From an uncultured Draconibacterium sp. (GTDB lineage: Bacteria; Bacteroidota; Bacteroidia; Bacteroidales; Prolixibacteraceae), in contig NZ_OY775906.1 in NCBI RefSeq assembly GCF_963675065.1, positions 2,458,001 to 2,522,000 on the forward strand: a DNA stretch of 64,000 nt, given 5' to 3'. This document shows, piece after piece, positions 41,235 to 51,327 of the stretch. The first letter of the stretch is position 1. Every line of letters begins with the position of its first letter. A program made the position numbers and the translations under genes. Below the pieces are notes generated by a model, which was not told the origin of the DNA, ran no database searches, and was given only the letters and a program-made list of their open reading frames with translations.

Positions 41235-44099
41235 TTAGAATGTGGCCTTTAAACCAATGTTAAAGAATCGCGTTTGCGGAGCACTGTCAAATTCCAGTTC
41301 CAGGATATCTTTTTCCTTCGAAATAGTTAACAGGTTAGCTCCACTTACATATGTCGAGATGTTTTCGAACAAACTGTTTTGAATCAGGCTTTGTGGCAGA
41401 TCGTAAGTGATCTGTACTTTCGCAATATTAAAACGGTCTGTTTTGTACATCCAGAAATCAGAGCTACGGAAATTGTTACTTCCATTTTCTGTTGTCAGTC
41501 GTGGATAAGTAGCTGTAGCTTTTGTTTCTTCCGTCCAACGGTCGAGCACTACTTCCGAGTATTTTCTATCTCCGTAAACCCAGTGGTACGCGTCATCTTT
41601 CATAGCATAAGCGCCATAATTTCCGGTACCCAGAGCAAAGAATGTAAAGCCTTTATATTTTGCTGTAAAGTTTACACCCAAAGTAAGTGGTGCACCACTC
41701 CATCCGGCACGGCCAAGGTAAACCTGATCTTTATCGTCGATTATATTATCACCGTTTTGATCTACATATTTAATGTCGCCGGGTTTAACCGTTCCTCCAA
41801 ATTTCTGTTCAGGAGAACCAGTAACTTCCTCAGCACTCTGGAATAAACCGGCACTTTCCAACCCCCAGAGTCCGTCAATGGCATTTCCTTCGCGGTACTG
41901 ATAGTCGTATTCGTAATTCTCATCACGTTGTGTAGCTTCGGTGGTATAGTAAATACCCGAAACGCCCAAGGTAAGATCTACTTCTCCAACCTGTTTGTTT
42001 ACCTTCACATTAAAGTCAAATCCAACACGTTTATCGTTGTTGAAGTTAACAGTAGGAATAAATGAAGCTTCAGGCCACCACGTAAAGAAATAATTTGGAA
42101 AAATGGTTGAAGGCTCGATCAACAATCCTTCGGTAGAATTGATAAAAAACGAGGAATTCACTGTCAACAGTTTATCCCAAAGAGAAGCCATCAAAGTAGC
42201 TGATACTTCTTTGCGTTTTACAAAGTCCAATTCATCATTTCCTCCTCGTTTCGAGTTGGTTGAACGTTCAGATGCTCCATCGTACCATCCCCACCATGCA
42301 CCGTTAGCCTGCGTGTAGGTGGCTTCGTACATATAGAAATCTTCAATATCAAGGTCTGAATTCAGGATACTTCCCGACAAGTTCAGGCTCAATTCATCAA
42401 ATACAGATGAGTTGTCCATAAAATCCTCTTCACTGATTTTCCATCCTAAACTTACAGTTGGAGACAGTGCCTGGCGATTTCCTTCGGGCAGTTTTGCCGA
42501 GTGGATTACCGATGCACTAAAGTCAGCATAGTATTTATGCTTGTAGTTGTAACCTAACTGCAAACCGGCATTTGCACTGCTGGTACGGTGATATTGACCA
42601 GAGTTTGTAATTTGATAACCCGATGCAATTAACATTGCATTCAGATTGTGGTCTGCATTTATGGTTTTGTCGTATGTGAAATACCCTGAGAACGCAATAG
42701 TTTGATTGCTGGTACTTCCTCCAACGTTTTGCTGACCCGATTTTTCATCATTATTATACTTTGTTATGCCGGCAATAACATCGGTGCCGTTGTAATCGTA
42801 CCAGCTTGGTTCATACACTGCATAAGAGTTATTATATGATGTGCTGTACGAAGTAGCATAATCAACAGCAAACTGTGTGTGGAATTTTAATCCTTCTGTA
42901 ATTCCTTTCAGATCGAAATCCAAACCGGTATCAAACTGAAACTGTCGGCTTGTCCACTTGCTGTAACCACCCGCATAATAATCAGCAAATACATTGGTTT
43001 GATCCACCTGGGTCCCTCCAAGGAAATACTGACCTCCAATAAGGTTTTCGCTACCGTTTACTAAATTCCACGATTGTTGATCGTTTGGATCGATAAAATC
43101 AAGTGGAATTAGCGGAGCAACTCTGTTTGGCCGCATTATTGAAGCGTATGTCCAGTAGTTGTCGGTAATATTATCATCTGCATCACGGTCGGTGGCATTT
43201 GCACTTCTTGAATTGTAGAAAGTTGCATTTGTATTGATATAGGCACTGATAAAATCATTCAGTTTCAAATCAATGTTACCACGGATATTCAAGCGGTCGG
43301 TATAATTATCAGTCGCTTCGCCAAAGTCAAAAACATCGCCCTGGCGGTAATATCCAATATTGGTGTAAAACTTAGCACGTTCATTACCTCCCAAAATCTC
43401 AGTAGAAACGTCGGTACGGTTGTAGTACGATTTTAAATAATCCGATGAATAGAAATCTACATTCGGATAGCGGTATGGATTGCTTCCTGATGCGGAATGG
43501 TAAATTTCTTCATCGCCGTACAAAGGCGACTGACCATCGTTTACACGAGCTTCATTAAATAGTGTCATGTATTGTGCCGATCCTAAATAAGAAGGATTGC
43601 TTTTTGATACATGGAGACCGGTATTTGCACGTACATTAATTTCAAGTGGTGTGTCTTTACCACGTTTTGTAGAAATTAGAATAACACCTTTTGAAGCGCG
43701 GCTACCATATAGTACAACCGCAGCAGCAGATTTCAGGAAAGTGATCTGCTCAATCTCTGTTGGCAACACATTGTTGGCTGCACGCGGTATTCCGTCAACC
43801 AGCACCAGGTATTCGCCCATGCCCCACAGTGCATTACCGGTGAAACCACCAATGTAGCCCTGCATATTGTCTAAACTATACGTATTATAGTTCTTTTTGG
43901 TTAATTCTTCGAGATCGACCACCGAAACACCACCCAAAATGTCGCTTTTAGCTACCTTACGAAAAGGTACCTGCACTAATGGGTCATCGGTTATAATGAT
44001 CGTATCGGTTTCATTTCCTGCCGGAGTTTGCGCGTTCATCAAAAACGGAACTACTGCAAACAGGGCAAATAAAATGAATCTCTTTTGTATATATTTCAT
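41235..44099 (-). CDS. xusC: SusC-like TonB-dependent transporter without carboxypeptidase-like domain (second pair)
   Basis: 954 residues, an outer-membrane beta-barrel. The signal peptide ends FLMNAQ. A short TonB-box-like region (TDTIIITDD) leads straight to the plug (VSVVDLEELTKKNYNTYSLDNMQGYIGG, VLVDGIPRAANN, GVILISTKRGKD) and a 22-strand-type barrel ending RFFNIGLKATF. Unlike the SusC at 46089, it lacks the N-terminal CarboxypepD_reg-like domain. It would import xylo-oligosaccharides with XusD using TonB energy. The second SusC/D pair is a standard part of xylan core operons. Confidence 0.95.
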   Translation of the reverse strand: MKYIQKRFILFALFAVVPFLMNAQTPAGNETDTIIITDDPLVQVPFRKVAKSDILGGVSVVDLEELTKKNYNTYSLDNMQGYIGGFTGNALWGMGEYLVLVDGIPRAANNVLPTEIEQITFLKSAAAVVLYGSRASKGVILISTKRGKDTPLEINVRANTGLHVSKSNPSYLGSAQYMTLFNEARVNDGQSPLYGDEEIYHSASGSNPYRYPNVDFYSSDYLKSYYNRTDVSTEILGGNERAKFYTNIGYYRQGDVFDFGEATDNYTDRLNIRGNIDLKLNDFISAYINTNATFYNSRSANATDRDADDNITDNYWTYASIMRPNRVAPLIPLDFIDPNDQQSWNLVNGSENLIGGQYFLGGTQVDQTNVFADYYAGGYSKWTSRQFQFDTGLDFDLKGITEGLKFHTQFAVDYATSYSTSYNNSYAVYEPSWYDYNGTDVIAGITKYNNDEKSGQQNVGGSTSNQTIAFSGYFTYDKTINADHNLNAMLIASGYQITNSGQYHRTSSANAGLQLGYNYKHKYYADFSASVIHSAKLPEGNRQALSPTVSLGWKISEEDFMDNSSVFDELSLNLSGSILNSDLDIEDFYMYEATYTQANGAWWGWYDGASERSTNSKRGGNDELDFVKRKEVSATLMASLWDKLLTVNSSFFINSTEGLLIEPSTIFPNYFFTWWPEASFIPTVNFNNDKRVGFDFNVKVNKQVGEVDLTLGVSGIYYTTEATQRDENYEYDYQYREGNAIDGLWGLESAGLFQSAEEVTGSPEQKFGGTVKPGDIKYVDQNGDNIIDDKDQVYLGRAGWSGAPLTLGVNFTAKYKGFTFFALGTGNYGAYAMKDDAYHWVYGDRKYSEVVLDRWTEETKATATYPRLTTENGSNNFRSSDFWMYKTDRFNIAKVQITYDLPQSLIQNSLFENISTYVSGANLLTISKEKDILELEFDSAPQTRFFNIGLKATF

Positions 44100-44142
44100 T
44101 GCTTATTCGATTATAATTACATAATACTTTAACTCAATCTGG

Positions 44143-46086
44143 CTACCAACCTGGATTCTGCCCAAATTCAGGATACATAGATACATCCTCTATTTTAAGC
44201 GGGAACCAGTAGTGCTTAACTCCAAACTGACGTGTTAAAATGACTTCTTCTCTAAAGTTGGCTACCCTTGCATCTCTTGGATCATTGTTCTCATAGAACT
44301 CAGCGTCTTCTACCCGGTCAAACTCTTGAGAAGTTTTTACATTGTAAGGATACTCGGTAAGCAACAACCAACGTTGTAAGTCGTTAAAGCGGAAGCCTTC
44401 GAATGAAAGCTCTACAGCACGTTCTCTTCTCACCTCGTCGATGAATTTTTCGCGGCTTGCCGTATACGAAGCAGCAACATGACCGGCACCACAACGATCG
44501 CGAAGCGTGTTAAGCGCATCTTCAGCTGTTTTTGTGAAATTTGACGCTTTCCCTGATGCACCACCAAAAGCAGCACATGCTTCGGCATACATGGTGTAAA
44601 TGTCGCCTAAGCGCATGTATGGAAGGTATGTATGCAGGTTATCACTCCAGTTATAGGCTCCATCGTATTTATTTGCCGTATGTGGTACCAGTTTTTGAAT
44701 AAAATAACCAGTTCGGCTACCATCAGCAGCATTACGCATTGTACCGTTTGTTGCCAAACCAGTGTAGCGCAGGTATTCCATATCTGCAGGCATGGTGGCA
44801 TTCACGTATTTAAATCCATCGAAAACAATATCGTGGTAGAAACGTGGATCACGGTCTTTAAAAGGATATTCAGGATCAAAACCCGATTCAGGATCATCCA
44901 ATGGTAAACCGTTGGCCATACCATAATTCTTCACGTAATTGGCTGTAGGATGGTGAATGATGTTATCGTGTTCTACTATACCTTTTACTTTTGGTCCGAA
45001 TGTTTTTGTGGTGTTCCAGTTACTACCGTTGAAATCGGTTGAAGGACCGCGGAATATCGCTTCGGTAGAACCCGGCATTAACCAGTTTTGTCCGGTAGTA
45101 TAGAACATATCACTATACTTCGTATCAACTCCGCTCGATTTCTTGTGATTATAAATGTCTTCATAATCGAAATCTACCAGCGAATATTGGGTTTGCCCAC
45201 CTTCTACAAGGTTTAGTAATTCACCAAAAGCATCAGCAGCTTTGCGTGCATAATCCTCGTCGTAGTTATAGGTGTTTCCACCACCTGTTTCGGCACCGTT
45301 TTTCATTAACGGACTAGCAGCCCACAGGTAGTTTTTACCCAGGTAACCCAAAGCCATAATTTTATTGGCACGTAACTGGTTTTTACCTAATGTATTTTTA
45401 CCCACAGAGGTTTCGTCCCAGTCAATTGGCAATAAGTCGGCAGCTTTTCTTAAATCGGCTCCGGCTTTATCGGCACATTCCTGATAGCTAAGTCGTGCTA
45501 AAGTCAGTTTTTCACCAGCAGGCAATACGTAATCAATATATGGCAAACCGCCAAGATACTGCATCATTTCAATATGCCACCATGCTCTGAAAAAGTAGAG
45601 CTGTCCTTCGATAAAATCTCTTTCCTCTTGTGTTGCCACAGTTAGCAAGTCAAGATTTTCGAGGCCCATATTCGCTTTACGAATGCAATACCATGCATGC
45701 GCATACAAACCATGATCAAATTTATTGGTAGAAGTTGGATTTGCATTACTATCATCAAACCAGGTACCATCATTGTTTTGCCATGCCCAGAAGTTACCAA
45801 TATCAACCTGGTTGGTCATGTGCCAGCTACCTTCGAGGTTAAACAGCTCATCGTCACCCCAGTTCCACGAGGTGGTCCAGTATTTCTTTTCTTTATCAGG
45901 AATACAGTTGTAAATCTCTTCAATATAACCCTGAAAATTCGTAAAATTACTAAACGCTACCTCCTCCGATACGATCGATTCGGGTGCTTTATCCAGGTAT
46001 TCTTCGCAGGAAAAGAGCCCCAATAACATGATGAGCAGTACACCACTCTTCAAAAGCGTCTTATGTATATTTTTCATTGTACTCAT
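44143..46086 (-). CDS. xusB: SusD-like xylan-binding lipoprotein (first pair)
   Basis: 647 residues. Lipobox FSC is followed by EEYLDK, acidic residues for surface export. It has the N-terminal SusD helices (EGQLYFFRAWWHIEMMQYLGGLPYID) and the C-terminal RREKAVELSFEGFRFNDLQRW-type signature, here with RRERAVELSFEG. It is rich in Trp/Tyr, as expected for a glycan-binding face. Its start lies 3 bp after the SusC stop, so it is translationally close to its partner at 46089. It delivers xylan fragments to that channel. Confidence 0.96.
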   Translation of the reverse strand: MSTMKNIHKTLLKSGVLLIMLLGLFSCEEYLDKAPESIVSEEVAFSNFTNFQGYIEEIYNCIPDKEKKYWTTSWNWGDDELFNLEGSWHMTNQVDIGNFWAWQNNDGTWFDDSNANPTSTNKFDHGLYAHAWYCIRKANMGLENLDLLTVATQEERDFIEGQLYFFRAWWHIEMMQYLGGLPYIDYVLPAGEKLTLARLSYQECADKAGADLRKAADLLPIDWDETSVGKNTLGKNQLRANKIMALGYLGKNYLWAASPLMKNGAETGGGNTYNYDEDYARKAADAFGELLNLVEGGQTQYSLVDFDYEDIYNHKKSSGVDTKYSDMFYTTGQNWLMPGSTEAIFRGPSTDFNGSNWNTTKTFGPKVKGIVEHDNIIHHPTANYVKNYGMANGLPLDDPESGFDPEYPFKDRDPRFYHDIVFDGFKYVNATMPADMEYLRYTGLATNGTMRNAADGSRTGYFIQKLVPHTANKYDGAYNWSDNLHTYLPYMRLGDIYTMYAEACAAFGGASGKASNFTKTAEDALNTLRDRCGAGHVAASYTASREKFIDEVRRERAVELSFEGFRFNDLQRWLLLTEYPYNVKTSQEFDRVEDAEFYENNDPRDARVANFREEVILTRQFGVKHYWFPLKIEDVSMYPEFGQNPGW

Positions 46087-46088
46087 AA

Positions 46089-49000
46089 TTATAGTGTAAA
46101 TCTTATTCCTAAATTATATCGTTTCATAGTTGGGTAAGCTCCCTGTCCACCCGATCCGGCGAAGTTTGATTCGCGGTCATCAGGCATTTTCGACCATACC
46201 CACAAGTTGTTACCATTAACAAATATTTTCAGGGTGCGGAAGCCAATATTGTTGATCCAACCTCCATTCATAGTATATGCTAATTCAGCATTTTTCAATC
46301 GAACATACGAACCATCGAACAAGTACTGAGTACCATTATTATAGCTAGGTTCCGACAACCAACGCGGAACAGTTACATCGGCATTTGGTGTTTCTTGCGA
46401 CCACCACGTTCCGAAATCGTAAACAGTATTCAGCTTGCTTCCGAAACTTCTCAATGGTACGTTACGGGTAACATTGTTTACACCGTAAAACTGAACAAAT
46501 GCGCTAAAGCCTTTCCATTCTGCCCCAACTGTAGCGTTGTAAGTATTTTGTGGAGATCCAGCGTATCCATAAGGAATCTGGTCTTTACTATCGATAACGC
46601 CATCGGCATTAAAATCAATAATGTTGTAATCTCCCGGAACTTTATACGGATCGTTGGTATCATGCATTGGGCTTCCGTATAATGCATCGTAGGTATTAAA
46701 ATAACCGGCATCAACATAAGCTCTTGTTTGACCAAGGCTGTAACCGGCTTGTTTACGGTAATCTTCGAACAACGCAGGGTCATCTCTTTCAATAATTTCA
46801 TTTACTGCATGCGTCATACTCATATCTCCCCACAAACGAACGCCGTTATTTAGTACTTTATTTACTCGTACTTGTATTTCGTACCCGTTGGTTTCTACCT
46901 CTCCAAGGTTAGCGGTTGGAGGTGTAGGTCCATAATATGAAGGAACTGCACGGTCGCCTCCGCCAATAAGGATATCAACACGATTATCGCGGAAATATTC
47001 AACACTACCGGCCAGAAGTCCGTCGAAGAAAGCATAATCCACACCGGCATTAAACTTTTTAACAGTCTCCCAACGTACATCAGGGTTTCCAACCAGAGAT
47101 TCCCTATACCAGTCGTAAGGGCTGGTTCCCTGGTTTAAGTCAAGTGATGAGTTACCACCGTAGGCCCATTGTGTAAGATACAGCCATCTGCCACTGATAT
47201 TATCGTCACCAATTTCACCATAAGAAGCCCTCACTTTCAACATATCCAGAAATCCAAGACTTTCCATAAATGATTCCTCAGAAATCATCCATCCAATCGC
47301 ACCTGAACTAAAGAAGGCAAAACGATAGTCTTTGGAAAATCTTTCTGATCCGTTATATGCACCATTATACTCTAAAAAATAGCGTGATTTATAGTCGTAG
47401 GTGGTACGGAACGCCCAGTCTTCACGGAAAGAAGGAATCACGTTACCACGTGCGCGTTCTTTACGGCTAAACATACCCATCGCGGTAATACTATGCTTAC
47501 CGAACTGGCGATCCCAGTTTAAACGCAACTGGTATTCCAGGTTACGTTGAGTTGCATAGTTTTGAACCGAACCGGCAGATGTACTCCAGAGCACGCCCTG
47601 TTGGAAATCGAATTTATTATTATTTTCATATTCCTTTTTATAAGTGGCGATACCCGTTGCAGGATCAATCCATTTGCGCTGAGCATCGTTAAAAAGGTCG
47701 TTAATCCCCCTGTTATTCTCAAGGAAAGTGTTATCCCATGAAATCGCACCACGGAACTTCAGGCCTTCAGTAATAAAATTCAACTCCTGCTCCAAAATGA
47801 AGTCGGTGTTGATTTGTGTTGTTGTTGAAAGCATGGTTCCTGAAAGCGACAGGTTTTCAGCCGAGTTCGAAACATTCGAAATGTTTGGGTAGAATCCCCA
47901 TGATCCATCTGAATATTGTGGCAAAAACACATCAGGAGCAATGTTATAGGCACCTGCCCACTGCTGCGCAACGGCCCAGTCGCCTGAATTGGTTTGTCCC
48001 CATGGAGTTTTCTTTTGCCCGTTTGATCCGGCCAGGTTTAACCTGAAAACGGTAGATTTTGTAAGCTGAAAATCGAGGTTACTTCGTACGTTAATACGGT
48101 TGTAGCCATAACCCGAATCGTAGTTACGTCCGTTATCGAAAACATAAAAAAGGTCGCCCTCGCTTGCAAAGTCTGCCGAGGCAAAATATTTAACAAACTT
48201 AGTACCTCCCGATACGTTTAAGTTTGCGTTGTACGACATGGCATAATCTTTAAACAGTATATCCTGCCAGTCGACATTCGGGTAACGCTCAGACTCAGCC
48301 AAATCAGCCGGGTAACGGTATTTTTCAATAATATTCTGTGGAGTCATATATCCCCACGAATCAGGAGAAACACCCAATTCGTGCTCAATAGCATAGTTAC
48401 GCGCCATTAAAGCGTCGTACGAATCCAGTTTGTTAGGTAGTTTCGATGGTACTTTCATGGTCATGTTGGCCGAAACATCAATACGTGCTGATCCTTCTTT
48501 ACCACGTTTTGTCGTAATCAGGATTACTCCGTTTGCACCTTTCACACCAAAAACCGCTGTAGCCGAAGCATCTTTCAGTACTGAAACCGACTCAACCGAG
48601 TTCATATCTACATTGCTCATCGGGCGTTCAACACCATCAACCAACACTAGTGGGTCGCTGTTGTTCCACGAACTTGCCGAACGAATAATAATTTGCGGAT
48701 TTTCCTCGCCCGGCATACCCGAGCTGTTAATGGTAATTACACCTGGCAGGTTACCGGTTAATGCCATTCCAATATCGGTAACACCGGCTGTACGTTGTAG
48801 TACTTCACCTGTTGTTTGGGTGATAGCCCCTACAACACTCTCCTTCTTTTGCTGGCCGTAACCAACAACAATAGTCTCTTCCAGTTGTACGCTCGATGGC
48901 GCAAGTACAACCTCTAGTTTAGTTTGGCTAGCAATGTTAATTTCCTGTGGTTCCATTCCAATAAACGAGATCAGCAGGATCTCCTTATCGGTTGGAACTT

Positions 49001-49244
49001 GCAGCTCAAAATTTCCGTCTAAATCGGTAGGCACACCAATTTGCGTACCTTTAACGATTACTGTAGCACCAATTACCGGATTATCTTGCTCATCAACAAC
49101 CGTTCCCGATATGGTTTTGGTATCCTGAGCAAACAACGATAAATTGATAAAAATCCCAAGTATAACTACCAGTGTTTTTATCAAGTAGTTCTTCATCAAA
49201 GCTGACAAAGCTTTTTGAGATGATAAATTAATTCTGTGTTTCAT
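46089..49244 (-). CDS. xusA: SusC-like TonB-dependent transporter (first pair)
   Basis: 1051 residues, outer membrane. The signal peptide may really begin at an internal Met (residue 17, MKNYLIKTLVVILG). A CarboxypepD_reg-like domain follows (about 45-120, ISGTVVDEQDNPVIGATVIV). Next come a TonB box (ETIVVGYGQQKK), the plug (VLVDGVERPMSNVDMNSVESVSVLKDASATAVFG is the standard SusC signature region) and the barrel, ending MKRYNLGIRFTL. It is the first gene of the core operon. The 205 bp upstream contain a 7-bp inverted repeat (49273-49290) and GGACA/TGTCC (49366-49378) but no -7 match that I can place. Confidence 0.96.
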   Translation of the reverse strand: MKHRINLSSQKALSALMKNYLIKTLVVILGIFINLSLFAQDTKTISGTVVDEQDNPVIGATVIVKGTQIGVPTDLDGNFELQVPTDKEILLISFIGMEPQEINIASQTKLEVVLAPSSVQLEETIVVGYGQQKKESVVGAITQTTGEVLQRTAGVTDIGMALTGNLPGVITINSSGMPGEENPQIIIRSASSWNNSDPLVLVDGVERPMSNVDMNSVESVSVLKDASATAVFGVKGANGVILITTKRGKEGSARIDVSANMTMKVPSKLPNKLDSYDALMARNYAIEHELGVSPDSWGYMTPQNIIEKYRYPADLAESERYPNVDWQDILFKDYAMSYNANLNVSGGTKFVKYFASADFASEGDLFYVFDNGRNYDSGYGYNRINVRSNLDFQLTKSTVFRLNLAGSNGQKKTPWGQTNSGDWAVAQQWAGAYNIAPDVFLPQYSDGSWGFYPNISNVSNSAENLSLSGTMLSTTTQINTDFILEQELNFITEGLKFRGAISWDNTFLENNRGINDLFNDAQRKWIDPATGIATYKKEYENNNKFDFQQGVLWSTSAGSVQNYATQRNLEYQLRLNWDRQFGKHSITAMGMFSRKERARGNVIPSFREDWAFRTTYDYKSRYFLEYNGAYNGSERFSKDYRFAFFSSGAIGWMISEESFMESLGFLDMLKVRASYGEIGDDNISGRWLYLTQWAYGGNSSLDLNQGTSPYDWYRESLVGNPDVRWETVKKFNAGVDYAFFDGLLAGSVEYFRDNRVDILIGGGDRAVPSYYGPTPPTANLGEVETNGYEIQVRVNKVLNNGVRLWGDMSMTHAVNEIIERDDPALFEDYRKQAGYSLGQTRAYVDAGYFNTYDALYGSPMHDTNDPYKVPGDYNIIDFNADGVIDSKDQIPYGYAGSPQNTYNATVGAEWKGFSAFVQFYGVNNVTRNVPLRSFGSKLNTVYDFGTWWSQETPNADVTVPRWLSEPSYNNGTQYLFDGSYVRLKNAELAYTMNGGWINNIGFRTLKIFVNGNNLWVWSKMPDDRESNFAGSGGQGAYPTMKRYNLGIRFTL

Positions 49245-49449
49245 TATATTCTCTATTAAATTGACAAAAGAATTCTAATTTTCATTAGAAATTGATTTTA
49301 TTCACTCTGCTTTACACCGCATTTTAACTATGGTGAAGAATGAGTTGTCGAATAGAAATAATGAAGGACAGAATGTCCGTAAGTGTTTTTCCTCATAAGA
49401 TCTAAGTTTTTCATTTATATATTTGACATTGAATTAAGTACGTAATTAT

Positions 49450-51195
49450 TTATGGTTTAAATTCATACTTCTTTCCAGAAGCATACATCCCAATGGTTGT
49501 TCCGGTAAATCCGCCGGCTCTGGCAGTCGATAAATACGAAGCATCAACTTTATCAGCAAGTAGTTTCCAGTCGTTGTCGTCCAGCGCATAATAGAAACTA
49601 AATTCAGAACCAGTCGATGTTATCTTCAATAGTACTGGCTCGTCTTCAGTTTCAATGGCTTCTGAGTTAATAACTTCAACTGTTGTATCAGTAACCATTT
49701 TTACACTAGCTACTTTCTGCTCATTAACTTTCTCTACTACCATTAAATACTGATGCTGTTCGTTTTTCATTAAAACCATTCCTGCCGACTCCGTTTCAGA
49801 ACCAGGGGTGAAGTACATTTTAGTGGTACTTTCAAATTTGTGATGCTGTAAACGACGCCCCACAAAAGCCGGCACCTTCAATTCGTTGGCAGCTACATCT
49901 GTACATTTTAATGTAAGAAATCCAGGATTCTCTTTAAGATCGTATAAGCCGGCAGCATTTCCCCGAATGGTTAGCCACTCCATTCCCAGTTCAGTGGAAT
50001 TAAAGTCATCGTTCTTTTCGAAGTTCCCGAAAGTGATCGATGAATCTCTTTTTACACCTTCCATGCGAATTATGCGTGGCACCAATTCGTCATATTTGGT
50101 CATGTACGGAAACCCGTCGCGACTCCAGCGAATAGGCATCATAAAAGTTTCGCGCCCCAAATTCTCGAATTTATTATCGATTGGGCGGCAGGCCAAAAAT
50201 ACCGACCACCACTGTCCGTTGTCTTTCTGAATAATATCGGCATGTCCGGCACAAGTAATTGGTAATTCCCGGTTCGGATTGAGATGTTTTTGTGTAAGTA
50301 TCGGATTTTTATCCCATGGAGCATATTTCCCAAATGGCGAATCACTTCTAAAAATTACTTCGCGGTGATTAACCGACGTTCCTCCTTCGGCACACATCAG
50401 GTAATAGCTGCCATTGAATTTATACATGTGTGGCCCTTCAATCCATATTGGATTTTCAGACAGGTCAACACCACCATTCACCAGCATTATACTTTCGCCA
50501 ATGGTTTTGTCGTTTTCTACATCATACTCAATACCGCGAATGGCACGATGTCCCTCGTAGGTTGAACCTCCATCCGGCTCATCATTGTTTACTATATAGG
50601 CTTTGCCGTTGTCATCAAAAAACAACGATGGATCGATACCGTGTACATCAGCTAACCAAATAGGGTCTGACCAGTCGCCAAACGGATCCTGAGTCTTCAC
50701 CAAAAAATTACCACCTTGCATATTTGTGGTAATCATGTAATAAGTTTCGTTATGCGGATTATAACTAATAGCAGGAGCAAAAATTCCACGAGTTACACGC
50801 TGTCCTTCCAGAGGTAATTGTTCGGGGCGGTTCAGCACATTACCAATCTGCTTCCAGTTTAGCATGTCGGTACTATGAAAAATTGGAACACCAGGGAAAT
50901 AACTAAAAGTAGATGTTACCAGAAAATAATCTTTTCCGTTTGTACATACACTTGGATCGGAATACCACCCTGGAAGAATTGGATTATAATAATAATCTTC
51001 CCCCGGAAGTGGATTATCATTGTAAAAATCATCGTTGCCTTTGTATGTGAAATAATCAAAATTTGCAACCATACTATCATTTGCAAATTTTGGACTACCG
51101 GAACCGGATATGGATTGACAGGAATCAAAAACTATGACTCCAGCCAAAACAAGAGTTATCATTGATATCTGAACGAAAATGTTTAGTTTCATCAA
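49450..51195 (-). CDS. GH43 beta-xylosidase/alpha-L-arabinofuranosidase with C-terminal concanavalin-like domain
   Basis: 581 residues. The leader ends in VFDSC, a relaxed lipobox, followed by QSISGSGS without acidic residues, so a periplasm-facing lipoprotein is likely. The GH43 propeller (about 65-370) has its base Asp in GWYSDPSV, a modulator Asp in GIDPSLFF and an acid Glu in WIEGPHMYKFNG. A C-terminal beta-sandwich (about 395-575) of the GH43_C2 type follows, as in subfamily 12-like beta-xylosidases and arabinofuranosidases. It stands between the core operon and the regulator, with its own promoter and operator-like repeats upstream. Confidence 0.92.
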   Translation of the reverse strand: MMKLNIFVQISMITLVLAGVIVFDSCQSISGSGSPKFANDSMVANFDYFTYKGNDDFYNDNPLPGEDYYYNPILPGWYSDPSVCTNGKDYFLVTSTFSYFPGVPIFHSTDMLNWKQIGNVLNRPEQLPLEGQRVTRGIFAPAISYNPHNETYYMITTNMQGGNFLVKTQDPFGDWSDPIWLADVHGIDPSLFFDDNGKAYIVNNDEPDGGSTYEGHRAIRGIEYDVENDKTIGESIMLVNGGVDLSENPIWIEGPHMYKFNGSYYLMCAEGGTSVNHREVIFRSDSPFGKYAPWDKNPILTQKHLNPNRELPITCAGHADIIQKDNGQWWSVFLACRPIDNKFENLGRETFMMPIRWSRDGFPYMTKYDELVPRIIRMEGVKRDSSITFGNFEKNDDFNSTELGMEWLTIRGNAAGLYDLKENPGFLTLKCTDVAANELKVPAFVGRRLQHHKFESTTKMYFTPGSETESAGMVLMKNEQHQYLMVVEKVNEQKVASVKMVTDTTVEVINSEAIETEDEPVLLKITSTGSEFSFYYALDDNDWKLLADKVDASYLSTARAGGFTGTTIGMYASGKKYEFKP

Positions 51196-51260
51196 AGTTG
51201 TCCAATTAGTTAAATAGTTCTATTCGTAGCACACAGGTATTTATCACACCTTCACTACTT

Positions 51261-51327
51261 CAAAAATAGATCCCATTACATGCTGGGGCTTTCAATTTTA
51301 GACATTTGATTTTAAAAATGAGACATT
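51261..51327 (-). promoter_or_regulatory. GH43 promoter with 21-bp-spaced direct half-sites
   Basis: The minus strand reads TATTTTTG at 51261-51268 (-7 type). On the plus strand AGACATT occurs at 51300 and again at 51321, exactly 21 bp apart. The adjoining ATTTGATTT (51304-51312) is shared with the GH115 promoter at the same distance from the same -7 sequence. AraC-type regulators bind paired direct half-sites about two turns apart, and the adjacent HTCS gene ends in an AraC domain. Confidence 0.65.

Noticed and set aside
49285..49300. TTAGAAATTGATTTTA near xusA as an operator copy
   Set aside because: It resembles the GH43 site, but the implied -7 box would lie almost at the start codon and lacks the consensus.
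49419..49430. Third copy of the GH43/GH115 operator upstream of xusA (ATATTTGACATT)
   Set aside because: The word is similar, but there is no matching -7 box at 34 bp and no half-site 21 bp away; likely chance in AT-rich DNA.
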